A stretch of 37,916 nt of DNA from Peptococcaceae bacterium (GCA_009782825.1 WRII01000026.1:1-37916); one strand, 5' to 3'. Counted from the stretch's first letter, positions 1 through 8,911 are shown. Program-made: numbers and translations. Notes: generated by a model from the sequence alone, not told the origin.

Positions 1-107
1 TCTCATGGTCTAATTTTAAACCGTATTCTTTCGGGGGGTGACATTTTCTCAGATCAATTTACATCCTGACATTATCACAGGTTAACCACAACGTGCTAAC
101 CCGAAAC

Positions 108-136
108 TTGCTAAGCGCTGCGATATCTGCTAGACT
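108..136 (+). promoter_or_regulatory. Putative rpmB promoter
   Basis: A -35-like TTGCTA at 108-113 is followed after exactly 17 bases by TAGACT at 131-136, preceded by TG one base upstream (extended -10). This would start a leader of about 85 bases before rpmB. Bases 1-107 show no gene that I can support. Confidence 0.45.
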
Positions 137-227
137 GTTTTACGTGTTAGTATAGGTGAGCGATATCAGCCTGCAAGCGGTATCCGTTCGCTGAACCATA
201 GCAACTTGATAGGAGGTACTTGGATAT

Positions 228-419
228 ATGGCTAATACCTGTGCAATTTGCGCCAAAAAAGTCTCAACGGGCATGCGCGTCAGCCACTCTCATATTCGCT
301 CCAAACGCACCTGGAAGCCCAATCTTCAACGCGTTAAAGCTATTGTTGATAACAGCCCCACCCATATCCGCGTCTGCACACGCTGTCTGCGTTCCGGCAA
401 AGTCAAACGGGCTGTTTAA
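228..419 (+). CDS. rpmB: 50S ribosomal protein L28
   Basis: A 63-residue basic protein of the bL28 family, part of the large ribosomal subunit. It keeps the family pattern of an N-terminal CAIC near residues 5-8, a central SHSHIRSKRTWKPNLQ segment and a C-terminal CTRC at about residues 50-53. The two CxxC pairs mark the zinc-binding (C+) version of L28. The length is normal for the family. An AGGAGG ribosome binding site at 211-216 lies 11 bases before the ATG. The gene is next to thiN, as in Bacillus and many Clostridia, but in opposite orientation to it. It appears monocistronic, ending at a hairpin terminator. A longer overlapping frame from 220 is a shadow without family similarity. Identification is firm. 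Confidence 0.97.
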   Translation: MANTCAICAKKVSTGMRVSHSHIRSKRTWKPNLQRVKAIVDNSPTHIRVCTRCLRSGKVKRAV

Positions 420-481
420 TCAATACCCTTATCGTTGACCCATTGAGACATCAGCATCACAGCAAAGCTGAAACACAAAAC

Positions 482-530
482 AGGGAACACTCAACTTATA
501 TTTTATAGGCAGTTGATCGTTCCCTATTTT
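482..530 (+). terminator. Bidirectional rho-independent terminator between rpmB and thiN
   Basis: Inverted arms AGGGAAC (482-488) and GTTCCCT (519-525) are extended inward by TCAACT/AGTTGA after a two-base mismatch. ATTTT follows on the plus strand. On the minus strand the same stem is followed by GTTTTGTG, so it can terminate both rpmB and thiN. Confidence 0.7.
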
Positions 531-531
531 G

Positions 532-548
532 TTAGTTACAGTCCCTTA
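532..548 (-). repeat. Dispersed repeat copy A (TAAGGGACTGTAACTAA)
   Basis: On the minus strand this reads TAAGGGACTGTAACTAA. It forms the last codons (RDCN) and the TAA stop of thiN. The same core recurs at 13806, 14988, 24317, 27136 and 27816. Confidence 0.8.
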
Positions 549-1179
549 GAGCCACCAATAACGCCGTTCCCCGGTAAATCTCCAACCAGTTCGGCCCTGT
601 ACTCCCAACAATATTGCTGACACCCCGGGGCCTCTTCCGATAAAGCACCAGGCGATCCAGAGGGTACTCAAGCCCCGCCCCGCCGGCTTCCACTTCCGCA
701 CTCAGAGGAAGAACCGAAAAAACACAGCCCTGATAGGCTTCCAGATCCTGCCGTCCCGGCCCCATGACCCATGCCTCACTTTTTGCGTCACGCATGGACA
801 CACGCCGGCCCAGTTCAGCATATTTTATCAATAATCCAATATTTCCCAGCCACTGATCGACGCGACCCCCTCCCGCGCCCACAAGGACCACTTCATCAGG
901 GCCGGCCTGCTCGTGAGCCCAGTCCAGGGCCAGTTCAAGATCCGTTTCATTTTTCGCCTGAGGATAGCGCTCGATACATACCCTGTTATGTTCGCATAAA
1001 GCCAATGTCTCCCCTGTCACTGAATCCAGATCTCCGATCACGATATCCGGCATCCGCCCGCACATCACTGTCCAATCGGCGCCCCCGTCCGCGGCAATCA
1101 CCTTTTTTACCTCAGAACCCTGCAGGATCTTTTTCCCCCATTCAACATCCCACTCGCCATGGGCAACAACAATATACAT
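532..1179 (-). CDS. thiN: Thiamine pyrophosphokinase (thiamine diphosphokinase)
   Basis: Transfers pyrophosphate from ATP to thiamine to make the cofactor thiamine diphosphate in the cytoplasm. The 215-residue product has the family signatures near its start: AADGGADW at about residues 29-36, followed by P-D-I-V-I-GDLDSV. Further on it has ETDLELALDWA and GAGGGRVDQWLGN. The start at 1179 follows AAGGAG by nine bases and gives the usual family length; the frame stays open for 61 more codons upstream, but those look non-coding. ThiN sits between rpe and rpmB in Bacillus. Here a plus-strand kinase gene has been placed between thiN and rpe. The last codons and stop are supplied by a dispersed repeat, so the native C-terminus may have been altered. 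Confidence 0.93.
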   Translation of the reverse strand: MYIVVAHGEWDVEWGKKILQGSEVKKVIAADGGADWTVMCGRMPDIVIGDLDSVTGETLALCEHNRVCIERYPQAKNETDLELALDWAHEQAGPDEVVLVGAGGGRVDQWLGNIGLLIKYAELGRRVSMRDAKSEAWVMGPGRQDLEAYQGCVFSVLPLSAEVEAGGAGLEYPLDRLVLYRKRPRGVSNIVGSTGPNWLEIYRGTALLVALRDCN

Positions 1180-1202
1180 TCGTGATGTCTCCTTATAAAT
1201 AT

Positions 1203-1235
1203 ATATTATGATAGCACACGAATGATATAACATAA
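1203..1235 (-). promoter_or_regulatory. Putative thiN promoter
   Basis: On the minus strand a TTTATG -35-like box is followed after 17 bases by TATCAT, preceded by TGC (extended -10), upstream of the AAGGAG ribosome site of thiN. It lies back to back with the kinase promoter. Box coordinates are approximate. Confidence 0.35.
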
Positions 1236-1259
1236 AACATAATTTTTTATCGAAAATCA

Positions 1260-1268
1260 TGCTATAAT
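1260..1268 (+). promoter_or_regulatory. Extended -10 promoter of the kinase gene
   Basis: TGCTATAAT is a textbook extended -10 element, 23 bases before the kinase ATG. The -35 region is AT-rich without a clear TTGACA. An AGAGG ribosome site at 1279-1283 lies eight bases before the ATG at 1292. Confidence 0.5.
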
Positions 1269-1291
1269 AGCTATAAAAAGAGGAAAAGGTG

Positions 1292-3469
1292 ATGAGAGTG
1301 CCGGACATCAAACAGTATGAACCCTTATGGAACACATGGTATATCGACTCCCTCCTGGGCAAAGGCAGTTTTGGCGAAGTCTACAAAGTCCACCGGGAAG
1401 CTTTCGGCAAAACCCATTATTCAGCTGTCAAAATCATATCCATCCCCCACGATGCAGAAGAAATACGCAATATGGAAAACGAGGGACTTGACGCCCTTTC
1501 CATACGCAATTTTCTGCAGGCACTGCTGTCCGAACTTGTCAGTGAAATCGATTTGATGAACGAACTGCGCGGAAACAGCAATATTGTCAGCTTCGAGGAT
1601 TATCAGGTTATTGACAAACCCATCGGCTGGGATATGCTGATCCGCATGGAGTTATTAAAAAGCCTCTCCCAACATGCCCATGAGATACTCACCCATGCCG
1701 AAACCCTCAAGCTTGGCATCCATATTTGCCGGGCTCTGGAGCTGTGCGCACAAAAAAACATCATCCACCGGGACATCAAACCGGAAAATATCTTTATATC
1801 CCAATACGGTGAATATAAGCTGGGAGACTTTGGCATTGCCCGTCGGCTCGAGCAAACCCTGGCCGGACTCTCCAAGAAAGGCACCTCTAATTATATGGCG
1901 CCGGAAGTTTTCCGGGGAGAACCCTACGGCGCCGATGTAGACCTCTATTCCCTGGGCATCGTCTTGTACCGCTTCCTGAACCGGGGCCGGATCCCATTTT
2001 TGCCGGACTTCCCTCATCCCATCCTGCCTCACGACCGGGATCACGCATTGCAGGCACGTATGAACGGGTATCCTGTCCCCGATCTTAAAGACGTCAGCCC
2101 CCAACTGAACGCTATTGTACAAAAAGCCTGCGCGTACAGCCGCCATGTACGATATTCCAGCCCCTCAGAGATGCGCGAGGATCTGGAAGCCGTGGCCGGA
2201 ATTACGAGGGCGCCGGGAACAGCAGGCGTCACAACGCCCCTCATCATAACATCACCCACACATCCAATGCCGCCGGCAGACGCGGCTTCCCCGGCATCGC
2301 CCGATAACCAGACTTCCGTGCTGGCAGGTGACTCATATCAACCCGGAAACACTCCAACCTATGCCCCATCTCCTAAACTCCCTTATGCGCCCTCATCTGC
2401 GCCCTCATCTGCACCCTCTTCTGCGCCCTCATCTGAACCCTCATCTGCACCCCCCTATACCTCCTCCTCAGCACCCACTGTTCTCTCTTCAGCAAGCAGG
2501 AGCAGGCCCAAGGAACGAAAACCCCGCCGAATCGCTTTACTCTTAAGCTGTGCTATCTTTGTGGCTGGCATGGTGCTTGTCCTCATTTTCTCAATAGGAC
2601 CTCTGATGGAGAAGGTAAGCGGCATCACTCAAGATATCACCAGCGATACCCTGTCATTCCTCAATATAGATAACACGGACGAGAACACCCCTGACACACT
2701 TTATGCCGCCATAAGCAGCAAGATCAGCAATCCGGATTCTTCATCCAAAGAACTGCCCAATACCTTCACCTTTACCGCCAAAGTTCTTTCCGAAACAGAA
2801 ACAAGAACTGTTGAAGGCCAGGAACGCGTGTATCAGCGCGCGACTATTGCCCGCAAAGCTGACAAGTATTTTTTGTTGGATGTCAACGACCTCCAGGAAT
2901 ATCCAAAATCAGGGGATATCATCCGTGTTACCAGCACCTCATACAGCACCCTTGACTGGGTCGTCGATAACAAAAAGAATTCCCTTCTAAGTATCAAAGC
3001 GGACAGCATTCACTCCATCGAACCGAAAACCCTTGCAGCCAATACCAGCCCCACCGTTGATGCCGGCACTTGGTCTGCCAGCTCCGGTACCATAGAGTTC
3101 AAGGGAGCTCATTTTTCCCAAGACCCCTTCAAGAAAAAAGTTGTCGTGATTTATTTTAACTATACCAACACTTCAGATCAAGCAGCTTCGGTACACTGGA
3201 ACCGGGCAGACAAGCAGCCTTATATGTTTATGGGCGACAATAACACATGCCTGGAAGACAATATATTTCCTGCGAAAGAAGTGGACGATCAGGCCCTGAA
3301 AACTCACGACAACACTGCCCCGGGAAAAACCACCTATTATTACTCTATGTTTACGGTTCCGAATGACACGAACACCTCACGCCTTTATATCAAAAGATAT
3401 GATGACGATTTTAATCTGACAGATAACATCTCTATTGATGTGGCCCCTTCATTAGCTCAGATGAAGTAG
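1292..3469 (+). CDS. Membrane Ser/Thr protein kinase with extracellular DUF5067-like domain
   Basis: A 725-residue Hanks-type kinase. The glycine loop GKGSFGEV lies at about 23-30, the ATP-binding lysine in AVK at 47, HRDIKPEN from 159, DFG at 179-181 and APE at about 203-205. A proline/serine-rich linker follows (about 305-405), including five 12-base APSS-type repeats. One membrane span lies at about 413-435, then an outer domain of about 290 residues. Its last part, with an 'IYFNYTN' beta-strand and a 'DNIFPAKEVDD' loop, resembles the DUF5067 immunoglobulin-like family; this is inference. A catalytic domain inside and a sensor outside would fit environmental sensing. It has no PASTA repeats, unlike the kinase at 5714. 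It is convergent with rpe and overlaps its end by 38 bases. Its placement interrupts the usual rpe-thiN neighbourhood. Kinase call certain, sensor identity uncertain. Confidence 0.9.
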   Translation: MRVPDIKQYEPLWNTWYIDSLLGKGSFGEVYKVHREAFGKTHYSAVKIISIPHDAEEIRNMENEGLDALSIRNFLQALLSELVSEIDLMNELRGNSNIVSFEDYQVIDKPIGWDMLIRMELLKSLSQHAHEILTHAETLKLGIHICRALELCAQKNIIHRDIKPENIFISQYGEYKLGDFGIARRLEQTLAGLSKKGTSNYMAPEVFRGEPYGADVDLYSLGIVLYRFLNRGRIPFLPDFPHPILPHDRDHALQARMNGYPVPDLKDVSPQLNAIVQKACAYSRHVRYSSPSEMREDLEAVAGITRAPGTAGVTTPLIITSPTHPMPPADAASPASPDNQTSVLAGDSYQPGNTPTYAPSPKLPYAPSSAPSSAPSSAPSSEPSSAPPYTSSSAPTVLSSASRSRPKERKPRRIALLLSCAIFVAGMVLVLIFSIGPLMEKVSGITQDITSDTLSFLNIDNTDENTPDTLYAAISSKISNPDSSSKELPNTFTFTAKVLSETETRTVEGQERVYQRATIARKADKYFLLDVNDLQEYPKSGDIIRVTSTSYSTLDWVVDNKKNSLLSIKADSIHSIEPKTLAANTSPTVDAGTWSASSGTIEFKGAHFSQDPFKKKVVVIYFNYTNTSDQAASVHWNRADKQPYMFMGDNNTCLEDNIFPAKEVDDQALKTHDNTAPGKTTYYYSMFTVPNDTNTSRLYIKRYDDDFNLTDNISIDVAPSLAQMK
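2387..2446 (+). repeat. Five 12-bp in-frame tandem repeats in kinase linker
   Basis: Units of the form GCGCCCTCATCT repeat five times with few changes and encode APSS APSS APSS APSS EPSS. Unit length is a multiple of three, so copy-number change preserves the frame and only alters linker length between the kinase domain and the membrane span. Confidence 0.85.
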
Positions 3470-4109
3470 AAAGCTGCCGCCACGCCTCCGCCGGCTGCGG
3501 CTGCTGAAAAACCGCCGCCCCAGCCACAATAATCTGAGCCCCGGCCTGAACCGCCATCTGCGCCGTCGCCCTATTCATCCCCCCATCAACCTCAATGCGG
3601 AACTTGGCCCCCGTATCCGCCCGCCACTGAGCCGCCTTTGTGATCTTTTCCAGGGCACTCTCAATAAATTCCTGCCCGCCAAACCCCGGATTAACACTCA
3701 TAATCAAAACCATATCCAGCTCCTGCGCCACACACTCCAATACTTCAAACGGCGTCGCCGGATTCAGCGCCACACCCACTTGGAGCCCCGCCCCTCGAAT
3801 TTGCTGGATCAGTCTATGCATATGGAATGTGCTTTCCCAATGCACAGTAATATGATCAGCGCCCGCTTCCGCAAAAGCATCAATATAAGCCTCCGGCCGC
3901 TCAATCATAAGGTGAGCGTCAAAAAACATCCGCGAATGGGGCCGCAGCGCCCGAACCCCCAGAGGACCTATAGAAATATTCGGCACAAAATGCCCATCCA
4001 TCACATCAATATGTAGGATCTTCGCCCCCGCCTCTTCCAGTTCCGCCACTTGGCGGCCCAAACAGGCAAAATCTGCCGATAAAATCGACGGTGCAACTTG
4101 TATATCCAT
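3432..4109 (-). CDS. rpe: Ribulose-phosphate 3-epimerase
   Basis: Interconverts ribulose 5-phosphate and xylulose 5-phosphate in the pentose phosphate pathway. The 225-residue TIM-barrel protein begins with APSILSADFACLG and has the metal-binding HIDVMDGHFVPN. It continues with FDAHLMIERPEAYI, then VNPGFGGQEFI and EVDGGMN, all family signatures. Its ATG is three bases after the stop of the lipoprotein gene, so it is translationally coupled as the last gene of the long operon starting at rlmN. Its 3' end overlaps the convergent kinase gene by 38 bases and no separate terminator is visible. The C-terminal tail after AAVF is slightly long. Identification is firm. Confidence 0.96.
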   Translation of the reverse strand: MDIQVAPSILSADFACLGRQVAELEEAGAKILHIDVMDGHFVPNISIGPLGVRALRPHSRMFFDAHLMIERPEAYIDAFAEAGADHITVHWESTFHMHRLIQQIRGAGLQVGVALNPATPFEVLECVAQELDMVLIMSVNPGFGGQEFIESALEKITKAAQWRADTGAKFRIEVDGGMNRATAQMAVQAGAQIIVAGAAVFQQPQPAEAWRQLSTSSELMKGPHQ

Positions 4110-4112
4110 GGC

Positions 4113-4790
4113 TTACCCCTTCTCCGTCTTATACCCATCAGGAATCTCGAAAATCCCCTCCGGAATTTCCACGCTCCACTCCAGAATCACCATCCGGAAA
4201 GAGTGGCGCTTCTTATTATCATCTTCCGAAAACGCTTCAATCCTGACCAGCTTCTTGGCATCATCAAAGAAAAAACGGAAGTCACCTGAGTCGGTAGTAT
4301 ACTCCTCATACTCACACGCCACTCCCTCCAGCTCCGCAGTCCCCGTCTCCTTAAACACATACCCTTGGGTGGGAAACATCCAGCGATCCTTTTCCTCAGG
4401 CTCCGAAACCTGATCCACTTTTTCTTTATGATCCAGGATATGCTTCTTCCCCTCCACAATCAGCATCGTACTATCCACATCCTCCCCGGATATGACTCTA
4501 ATGGAAAGACTTTTCTCCCGTACAGCGACCTCATACTCCTCTTTGATCTCAGCCTCCGTCTTTTCATCTTCATATTCACCACGATACTTAATATAGTAAC
4601 TTTGACTCTCAAACACATCAATATACTGGGCAGCCAGCATCTCCCTCTCGTCGGTCTCATCACCAAGATCTTCCTGCTGCGCAGGAGCTTGCGGCGTCAG
4701 ATCACATCCGGTCATACAGCAAAAAACAAACAGAACTGCAGCACATATGAGGACACCCCTCTTCACTGTTCCCTTCCCCTTTCTTTTCAA
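4113..4790 (-). CDS. Putative lipoprotein in the rsgA-rpe interval
   Basis: A protein of up to 225 residues with a basic start, a hydrophobic run and the lipobox-like MTGC, so it is probably exported and lipid-anchored at the membrane. The mature part is acidic and strand-rich (SQSYYIKYRGEYEDE, EYTTDSGDFRFFFDD). This resembles LolA/DUF4412-like outer-surface beta proteins in general style only; I do not recognise the family. The start at 4790 is a TTG overlapping the TGA of rsgA (TTGA). A GTG at 4766 preceded by AAGGGGAAGGG gives a cleaner signal peptide and is an equally good start. Sitting between rsgA and rpe is unusual for this operon. Confidence 0.7.
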   Translation of the reverse strand: MKRKGKGTVKRGVLICAAVLFVFCCMTGCDLTPQAPAQQEDLGDETDEREMLAAQYIDVFESQSYYIKYRGEYEDEKTEAEIKEEYEVAVREKSLSIRVISGEDVDSTMLIVEGKKHILDHKEKVDQVSEPEEKDRWMFPTQGYVFKETGTAELEGVACEYEEYTTDSGDFRFFFDDAKKLVRIEAFSEDDNKKRHSFRMVILEWSVEIPEGIFEIPDGYKTEKG

Positions 4791-5698
4791 TACCTTCTCT
4801 GTTTCTTCAGCTCTTGTAAAAAAAACAGATAATGCTCATACCTCTGTCCCTCAATCATCCCCTCCTCCACAGCTGTGCGCACAGCACACCGAGGTTCACT
4901 CTCATGCAAACAGCTGGAAAACCGGCATTTCCGGCGATAGGGATCCATCTCCGGAAACCCACGCTGCAACTCTTCCTTTTCCATCCGAGGGAGATACAGA
5001 GCTGAAAATCCAGGCGTATCCGCCACCAGACCCCCCGCCACATCCAAGAGCTCCACATGGCGTGTGGTATGACGTCCGCGGCCAATTTTTTCACTGACCG
5101 CACCAGTTTTCAATTTCAATTCCCCATCCAGCATATTCAGAAAACTGGACTTGCCGGCCCCCGAAGGACCCGCCAACACCGAAATCTTTCCCCGCAGCAA
5201 ATCCTCCGCTTCCCCACGGCTTGTGCCGTCTATATCCATATTGGACAACACAAGTACAGACAAGCCGATCCGCCGGTAAACCTCCGGCATAGACAGATCC
5301 GCGCCGCTGCCCCTTTGATCCCTCAATAGATCAATCTTGGTAAACACAACAGCCGCCTCCAGAGTGCTGCTCCAAGCCTGAATGAGAATTCTATCCAGCA
5401 ATTTATAATCCGGATCAGGAGAAATCAGCGGAAACACCAAAACCACCTGTTCCACATTAGCAACAGGGGGCCTCGTCAGCTCACTGGTACGGGGATACAC
5501 ATGTTCTATCGTCGCGGTCGCCTGTGTCGTCACCCTTGCCGCCACCTCCTGTGCCGGCAGGATACGCACCCGATCCCCCGGTAAAAAATCCTGCTGCTTC
5601 ACACGGAACCGCCCGCGCAGGGAGCATTCCCAAACCTCCCCCTGAGCCATCACATAGTAGAATCCACCGTATCCTTTCAGCAAAACCCCCTTTAGCAT
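4787..5698 (-). CDS. rsgA: Ribosome small subunit-dependent GTPase A
   Basis: A circularly permuted GTPase that acts late in 30S subunit maturation. The 303-residue protein has an N-terminal OB-fold (about 1-75). The permuted G motifs follow: FTKID (G4), then GPSGAGKSSFLN (G1/P-loop) and DTPGF (G3). The C-terminal zinc site is C-x4-C-x-H-x5-C, seen as CRFSSCLHESEPRC. The length is normal. An AGGAAGGA ribosome site precedes the ATG. It follows the PASTA kinase by 15 bases, the conserved Firmicutes order prkC-rsgA-rpe, and overlaps the next gene by four bases. Firm identification. Confidence 0.96.
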   Translation of the reverse strand: MLKGVLLKGYGGFYYVMAQGEVWECSLRGRFRVKQQDFLPGDRVRILPAQEVAARVTTQATATIEHVYPRTSELTRPPVANVEQVVLVFPLISPDPDYKLLDRILIQAWSSTLEAAVVFTKIDLLRDQRGSGADLSMPEVYRRIGLSVLVLSNMDIDGTSRGEAEDLLRGKISVLAGPSGAGKSSFLNMLDGELKLKTGAVSEKIGRGRHTTRHVELLDVAGGLVADTPGFSALYLPRMEKEELQRGFPEMDPYRRKCRFSSCLHESEPRCAVRTAVEEGMIEGQRYEHYLFFLQELKKQRRY

Positions 5699-5713
5699 AA
5701 CCCATCCTTCCTA

Positions 5714-7411
5714 TTATGGATTCGGTCCCGGACCCTGGGAAATATAGAGGATAATCGTCATTCCCGGAGTTAATGTCTGCCCGACCTCAGGAAATGTGGC
5801 TGCAATTGTATTGACCGAATAGTCCGGTGATGCATATGGATATATTCTCCGACTTACATTATACCCCTGCCCTCGCAGTTCATTCTCAACAACATTAGGA
5901 TCCTGCCCCCGATAATCCTTCATAACCAGGTTTGGCCCCGTACTGACTGCCAAGGTAATCTTCCCCGATCTTGGGTGAGTTGTGCCGGCAACAGGGTCCT
6001 GAGAAATGATCTGATCTTTCTCAACCCGATCATCAGGCTTTTCTTCTATTGTAACATTTTTCTTGCTAAATCCTTGTTTCTCCAAACTCGTATACGCTTC
6101 CGACACTGTGAGACCCTTCAGATTGGGTATCTCCGCCACATCTTCCTTGTCCTGATCTCCTTTGCTGACGGTAACCTTGATCGTACGTTCTTGCTTAGAG
6201 TCCTCTCCTGCTTTTGGATCCTGGCTTATGACATACCCTTTTTCCACTTCCGTAGACCATTCCTCTATGATCTGCATTTTCAACTTCTTCTTTTCGAGCT
6301 CCACTTGAGCCTGCTCACTCGTCAACCCCGTTAAATCAGGAACCTTCACATTTGTCGCATACATCCAATTGACAAACACAACCGCAAATACAACAATACT
6401 CAAGATGGCCGCCGTGGGAAGAATGATCAGCCAAGGCGATATTTCATGCTTGCCGATTCTGATGAGCCGCCGGCCCTTTTTCTTTGCCGGCGTCTTCCCC
6501 GGCACGTCCGGCATCCGCGTGCTCCTGGTCATTTGGTCCCCAAAATCCCGATGCAGTACTGTCTGGCCGCTATCATCAAAACCCGGCCTGGACGCAAGAG
6601 CCTGTCCCGCCCTCACCCGAGCCAAATCATCCAACAATTCCTTCGCGTTGCGGTACCGATCATCTGTGGATTTTGCCATGGCACGGGCAATCACACCATC
6701 CAGTTCATTGCCCTGACCCAATTGGCCCGGCAGCTGTGGAGTCTCCTGCAGATGCTTGAGAGCAATACTGATGGGCGTATCCCCGTCATAGGGCAATTGT
6801 CCCGTAATCAGTTCATAAATAATGATACCCAACGAATAAATATCTGATTGTTCAGTAACAATAGCCCCCCGGGCTTGCTCCGGCGACAAATAATGAACAG
6901 ACCCAATAATATCCCCCGTGTGAGTCAGCGTCGCTGATGTGGCCGCGCGGGCAATGCCAAAATCTGTCACTTTGGCCCGGCCATCAGGGGTTACCATAAT
7001 ATTTTGCGGCTTGATATCCCGATGAACTATGTCATTCGCATGGGCGTGTCGCAGCGCTTCCCCCACCTGGTAAACAATATTGATCGCATCCATGAGCTGA
7101 AGAGGTCCGTTTTCCCGCACAATATCCTTTAACGTCTTGCCCTGAATGTACTCCATGACAATATAGTCAATATCTCCGTCACGACCCACATCATAAATCG
7201 ACACAATATTAGAGTGAGACAAACTCGCGGCCGACTGAGCCTCACGACGGAATCTTTTCACAAAAGCCTCGTCGCTCACAAACTGCTCCCTCAGCACCTT
7301 AATAGCCACCGATCTTTCCAACAGGGTATCCTTCGCCTTGTACACAAGAGCCATGCCCCCCGAACCCAGCTTGCCCTCAATTTTATATCTGTCTCCCAGC
7401 AATCTCTCCAT
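5714..7411 (-). CDS. pknB: PASTA-domain Ser/Thr protein kinase (PknB/PrkC family)
   Basis: A 565-residue transmembrane kinase that senses muropeptides or cell-wall state and phosphorylates division and metabolic proteins. The kinase domain lies at about 8-270, with GSGGM in the glycine loop, AIK at 36-38, HRDIKPQN from 130, DFG at 150-152 and threonines in the TLTHTGDI activation loop. One membrane span is at about 326-350. Three extracellular PASTA repeats follow at about 355-421, 427-496 and 497-563, each ending in a VSKG/STGP/SQGP-type strand. It starts three bases after the PBP stop and is followed by rsgA. The partner PP2C phosphatase is three genes upstream in the same operon. Firm identification. 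Confidence 0.96.
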   Translation of the reverse strand: MERLLGDRYKIEGKLGSGGMALVYKAKDTLLERSVAIKVLREQFVSDEAFVKRFRREAQSAASLSHSNIVSIYDVGRDGDIDYIVMEYIQGKTLKDIVRENGPLQLMDAINIVYQVGEALRHAHANDIVHRDIKPQNIMVTPDGRAKVTDFGIARAATSATLTHTGDIIGSVHYLSPEQARGAIVTEQSDIYSLGIIIYELITGQLPYDGDTPISIALKHLQETPQLPGQLGQGNELDGVIARAMAKSTDDRYRNAKELLDDLARVRAGQALASRPGFDDSGQTVLHRDFGDQMTRSTRMPDVPGKTPAKKKGRRLIRIGKHEISPWLIILPTAAILSIVVFAVVFVNWMYATNVKVPDLTGLTSEQAQVELEKKKLKMQIIEEWSTEVEKGYVISQDPKAGEDSKQERTIKVTVSKGDQDKEDVAEIPNLKGLTVSEAYTSLEKQGFSKKNVTIEEKPDDRVEKDQIISQDPVAGTTHPRSGKITLAVSTGPNLVMKDYRGQDPNVVENELRGQGYNVSRRIYPYASPDYSVNTIAATFPEVGQTLTPGMTIILYISQGPGPNP

Positions 7412-7414
7412 CAG

Positions 7415-8911
7415 TTACTGCTCACCTCCTTTCTTAGTCAAAGCTTCCTGAATAATTTTAGTGGCCACCGGCGCCGCCACCTTGCCGCCGGCCCCTCCGT
7501 TTTCCACCAAGACCACCACCGCCACCCGAGGATCGTCCGCCGGCGCAAAGGCCGCATACCACGCATGAGTCTGGCCCGATCCCCCCGGTTCCGCCGACCC
7601 CGTCTTCGCCGCCACCGTGACCCCGGGGATCATCCCCAACCCGGCCGTCCCTTGAGGATCCCGGACAGCCTCAATCATCCCGTTTTTGATCTTAGCCGCC
7701 TGAGCCGCCGACAAAGGCTGACGCCACACCTTCGGTTCCGCCTCCTCAATCATATTCTGGTCAGGCCCCAACACCCGCTGTACCAGATACGGTGACATCA
7801 TTGTCCCCTCATTTGCCACCGCCGCCACAATCAAAGCCATATGAAAAGGGCTGATCAGCACCTGTCCCTGCCCAAACAAGCTCGATGCCTTCAAGTTAAC
7901 ATCCATATTGTCCCCCACAGCGGACGAATTGGAAATCGCGCTTTTCTCCAAAGACAGGTCAAAAGGAATCCTATCCCCAAACCCAAACCCGGAAACAGCC
8001 TTCTTAAACGCATCATCACCAGCTTGAATCCCTCTTTCCGCAAAATAAGTATTACAAGAATACGCCAAAGCCATATCATAATTCACCCAGCCATGGGCAT
8101 TCCCATTCTGCTCAGAAATAGTCTGCCCGTTAATCACCGTCGATCCCGTACAGTGGTAGAGTTCCCCTGTATCAACGCCTCCCTGAAACAAGACCATCGA
8201 AGAGACAATCTTCATCACAGATCCCGGCGGAAACCGGCTAAAAGCATGGTTCGACATCGGACTGTTATTTCCTCCTATAATTGACTCCCAATTCTCCTCC
8301 AAAGCATTAGGGTCAAAACGGGGACTGCTCACCAAAGCCAGAACCTCCCCCGTCTTCGGATCCAACACCACCGCCGAACCCACCCTTCCCTCCATCGCCT
8401 CCACCGCCACCTTCTGCAGATCCGCATCCAGAGTCAGCACAATATCGTACCCCTTTTTTTCTTCAGAAAACTCCCGTTTTAGCATATCAAGCCAAGAGCC
8501 TCCGGTCAAGCCCAATAACGTTTTTTCTCGAGCTTTTTCCACTCCCGACGACCCATAAACCTTTGAACTATACCCCAGCCAAGGTTCACACATATCCCCC
8601 GTCGGATAAGACCGCACATATTTTTGTGATCCCGGCTCCTCCGCCTCCTTACTCATAGCCAGCACCTTGCCGCTCCGGTCAAAAATCCCCCCCCGCAAGA
8701 CATTCTGGCCATAAAGGGTCAACCGGCTATTGCCCGTATATGTTGACAATTCATCCGCCTTGACAACCTGCCAGAACACCAATCCGCCACTGACAAACAA
8801 AAAAGACAACGCCAGAATAATAGCCACCTGCCGCGTCGTGCGAAAAAGAGACAGCTGGAGGATATCCGCCTTCTGAGATTTTTTTTGCAGCAGCCCCCAT
8901 TCAGAGCTCAT
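7415..8911 (-). CDS. pbpA: Class B penicillin-binding protein (PbpA-like transpeptidase)
   Basis: A peptidoglycan DD-transpeptidase that cross-links glycan strands made by the adjacent SEDS enzyme. The 498-residue protein has one N-terminal membrane span (about 26-48), a dimerisation region and the transpeptidase domain. All three active-site motifs are present: SVMK with catalytic Ser231, SCN at 285-287 and KTGS from 436. Length and layout match mycobacterial PbpA rather than the longer PBP2/FtsI proteins. The start at 8911 has GGGGTGA about five bases upstream and overlaps the end of the SEDS gene by 11 bases; the frame is open 12 codons further, but those overlap the SEDS gene more. PASTA kinase follows at once. 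Confidence 0.94.
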   Translation of the reverse strand: MSSEWGLLQKKSQKADILQLSLFRTTRQVAIILALSFLFVSGGLVFWQVVKADELSTYTGNSRLTLYGQNVLRGGIFDRSGKVLAMSKEAEEPGSQKYVRSYPTGDMCEPWLGYSSKVYGSSGVEKAREKTLLGLTGGSWLDMLKREFSEEKKGYDIVLTLDADLQKVAVEAMEGRVGSAVVLDPKTGEVLALVSSPRFDPNALEENWESIIGGNNSPMSNHAFSRFPPGSVMKIVSSMVLFQGGVDTGELYHCTGSTVINGQTISEQNGNAHGWVNYDMALAYSCNTYFAERGIQAGDDAFKKAVSGFGFGDRIPFDLSLEKSAISNSSAVGDNMDVNLKASSLFGQGQVLISPFHMALIVAAVANEGTMMSPYLVQRVLGPDQNMIEEAEPKVWRQPLSAAQAAKIKNGMIEAVRDPQGTAGLGMIPGVTVAAKTGSAEPGGSGQTHAWYAAFAPADDPRVAVVVLVENGGAGGKVAAPVATKIIQEALTKKGGEQ

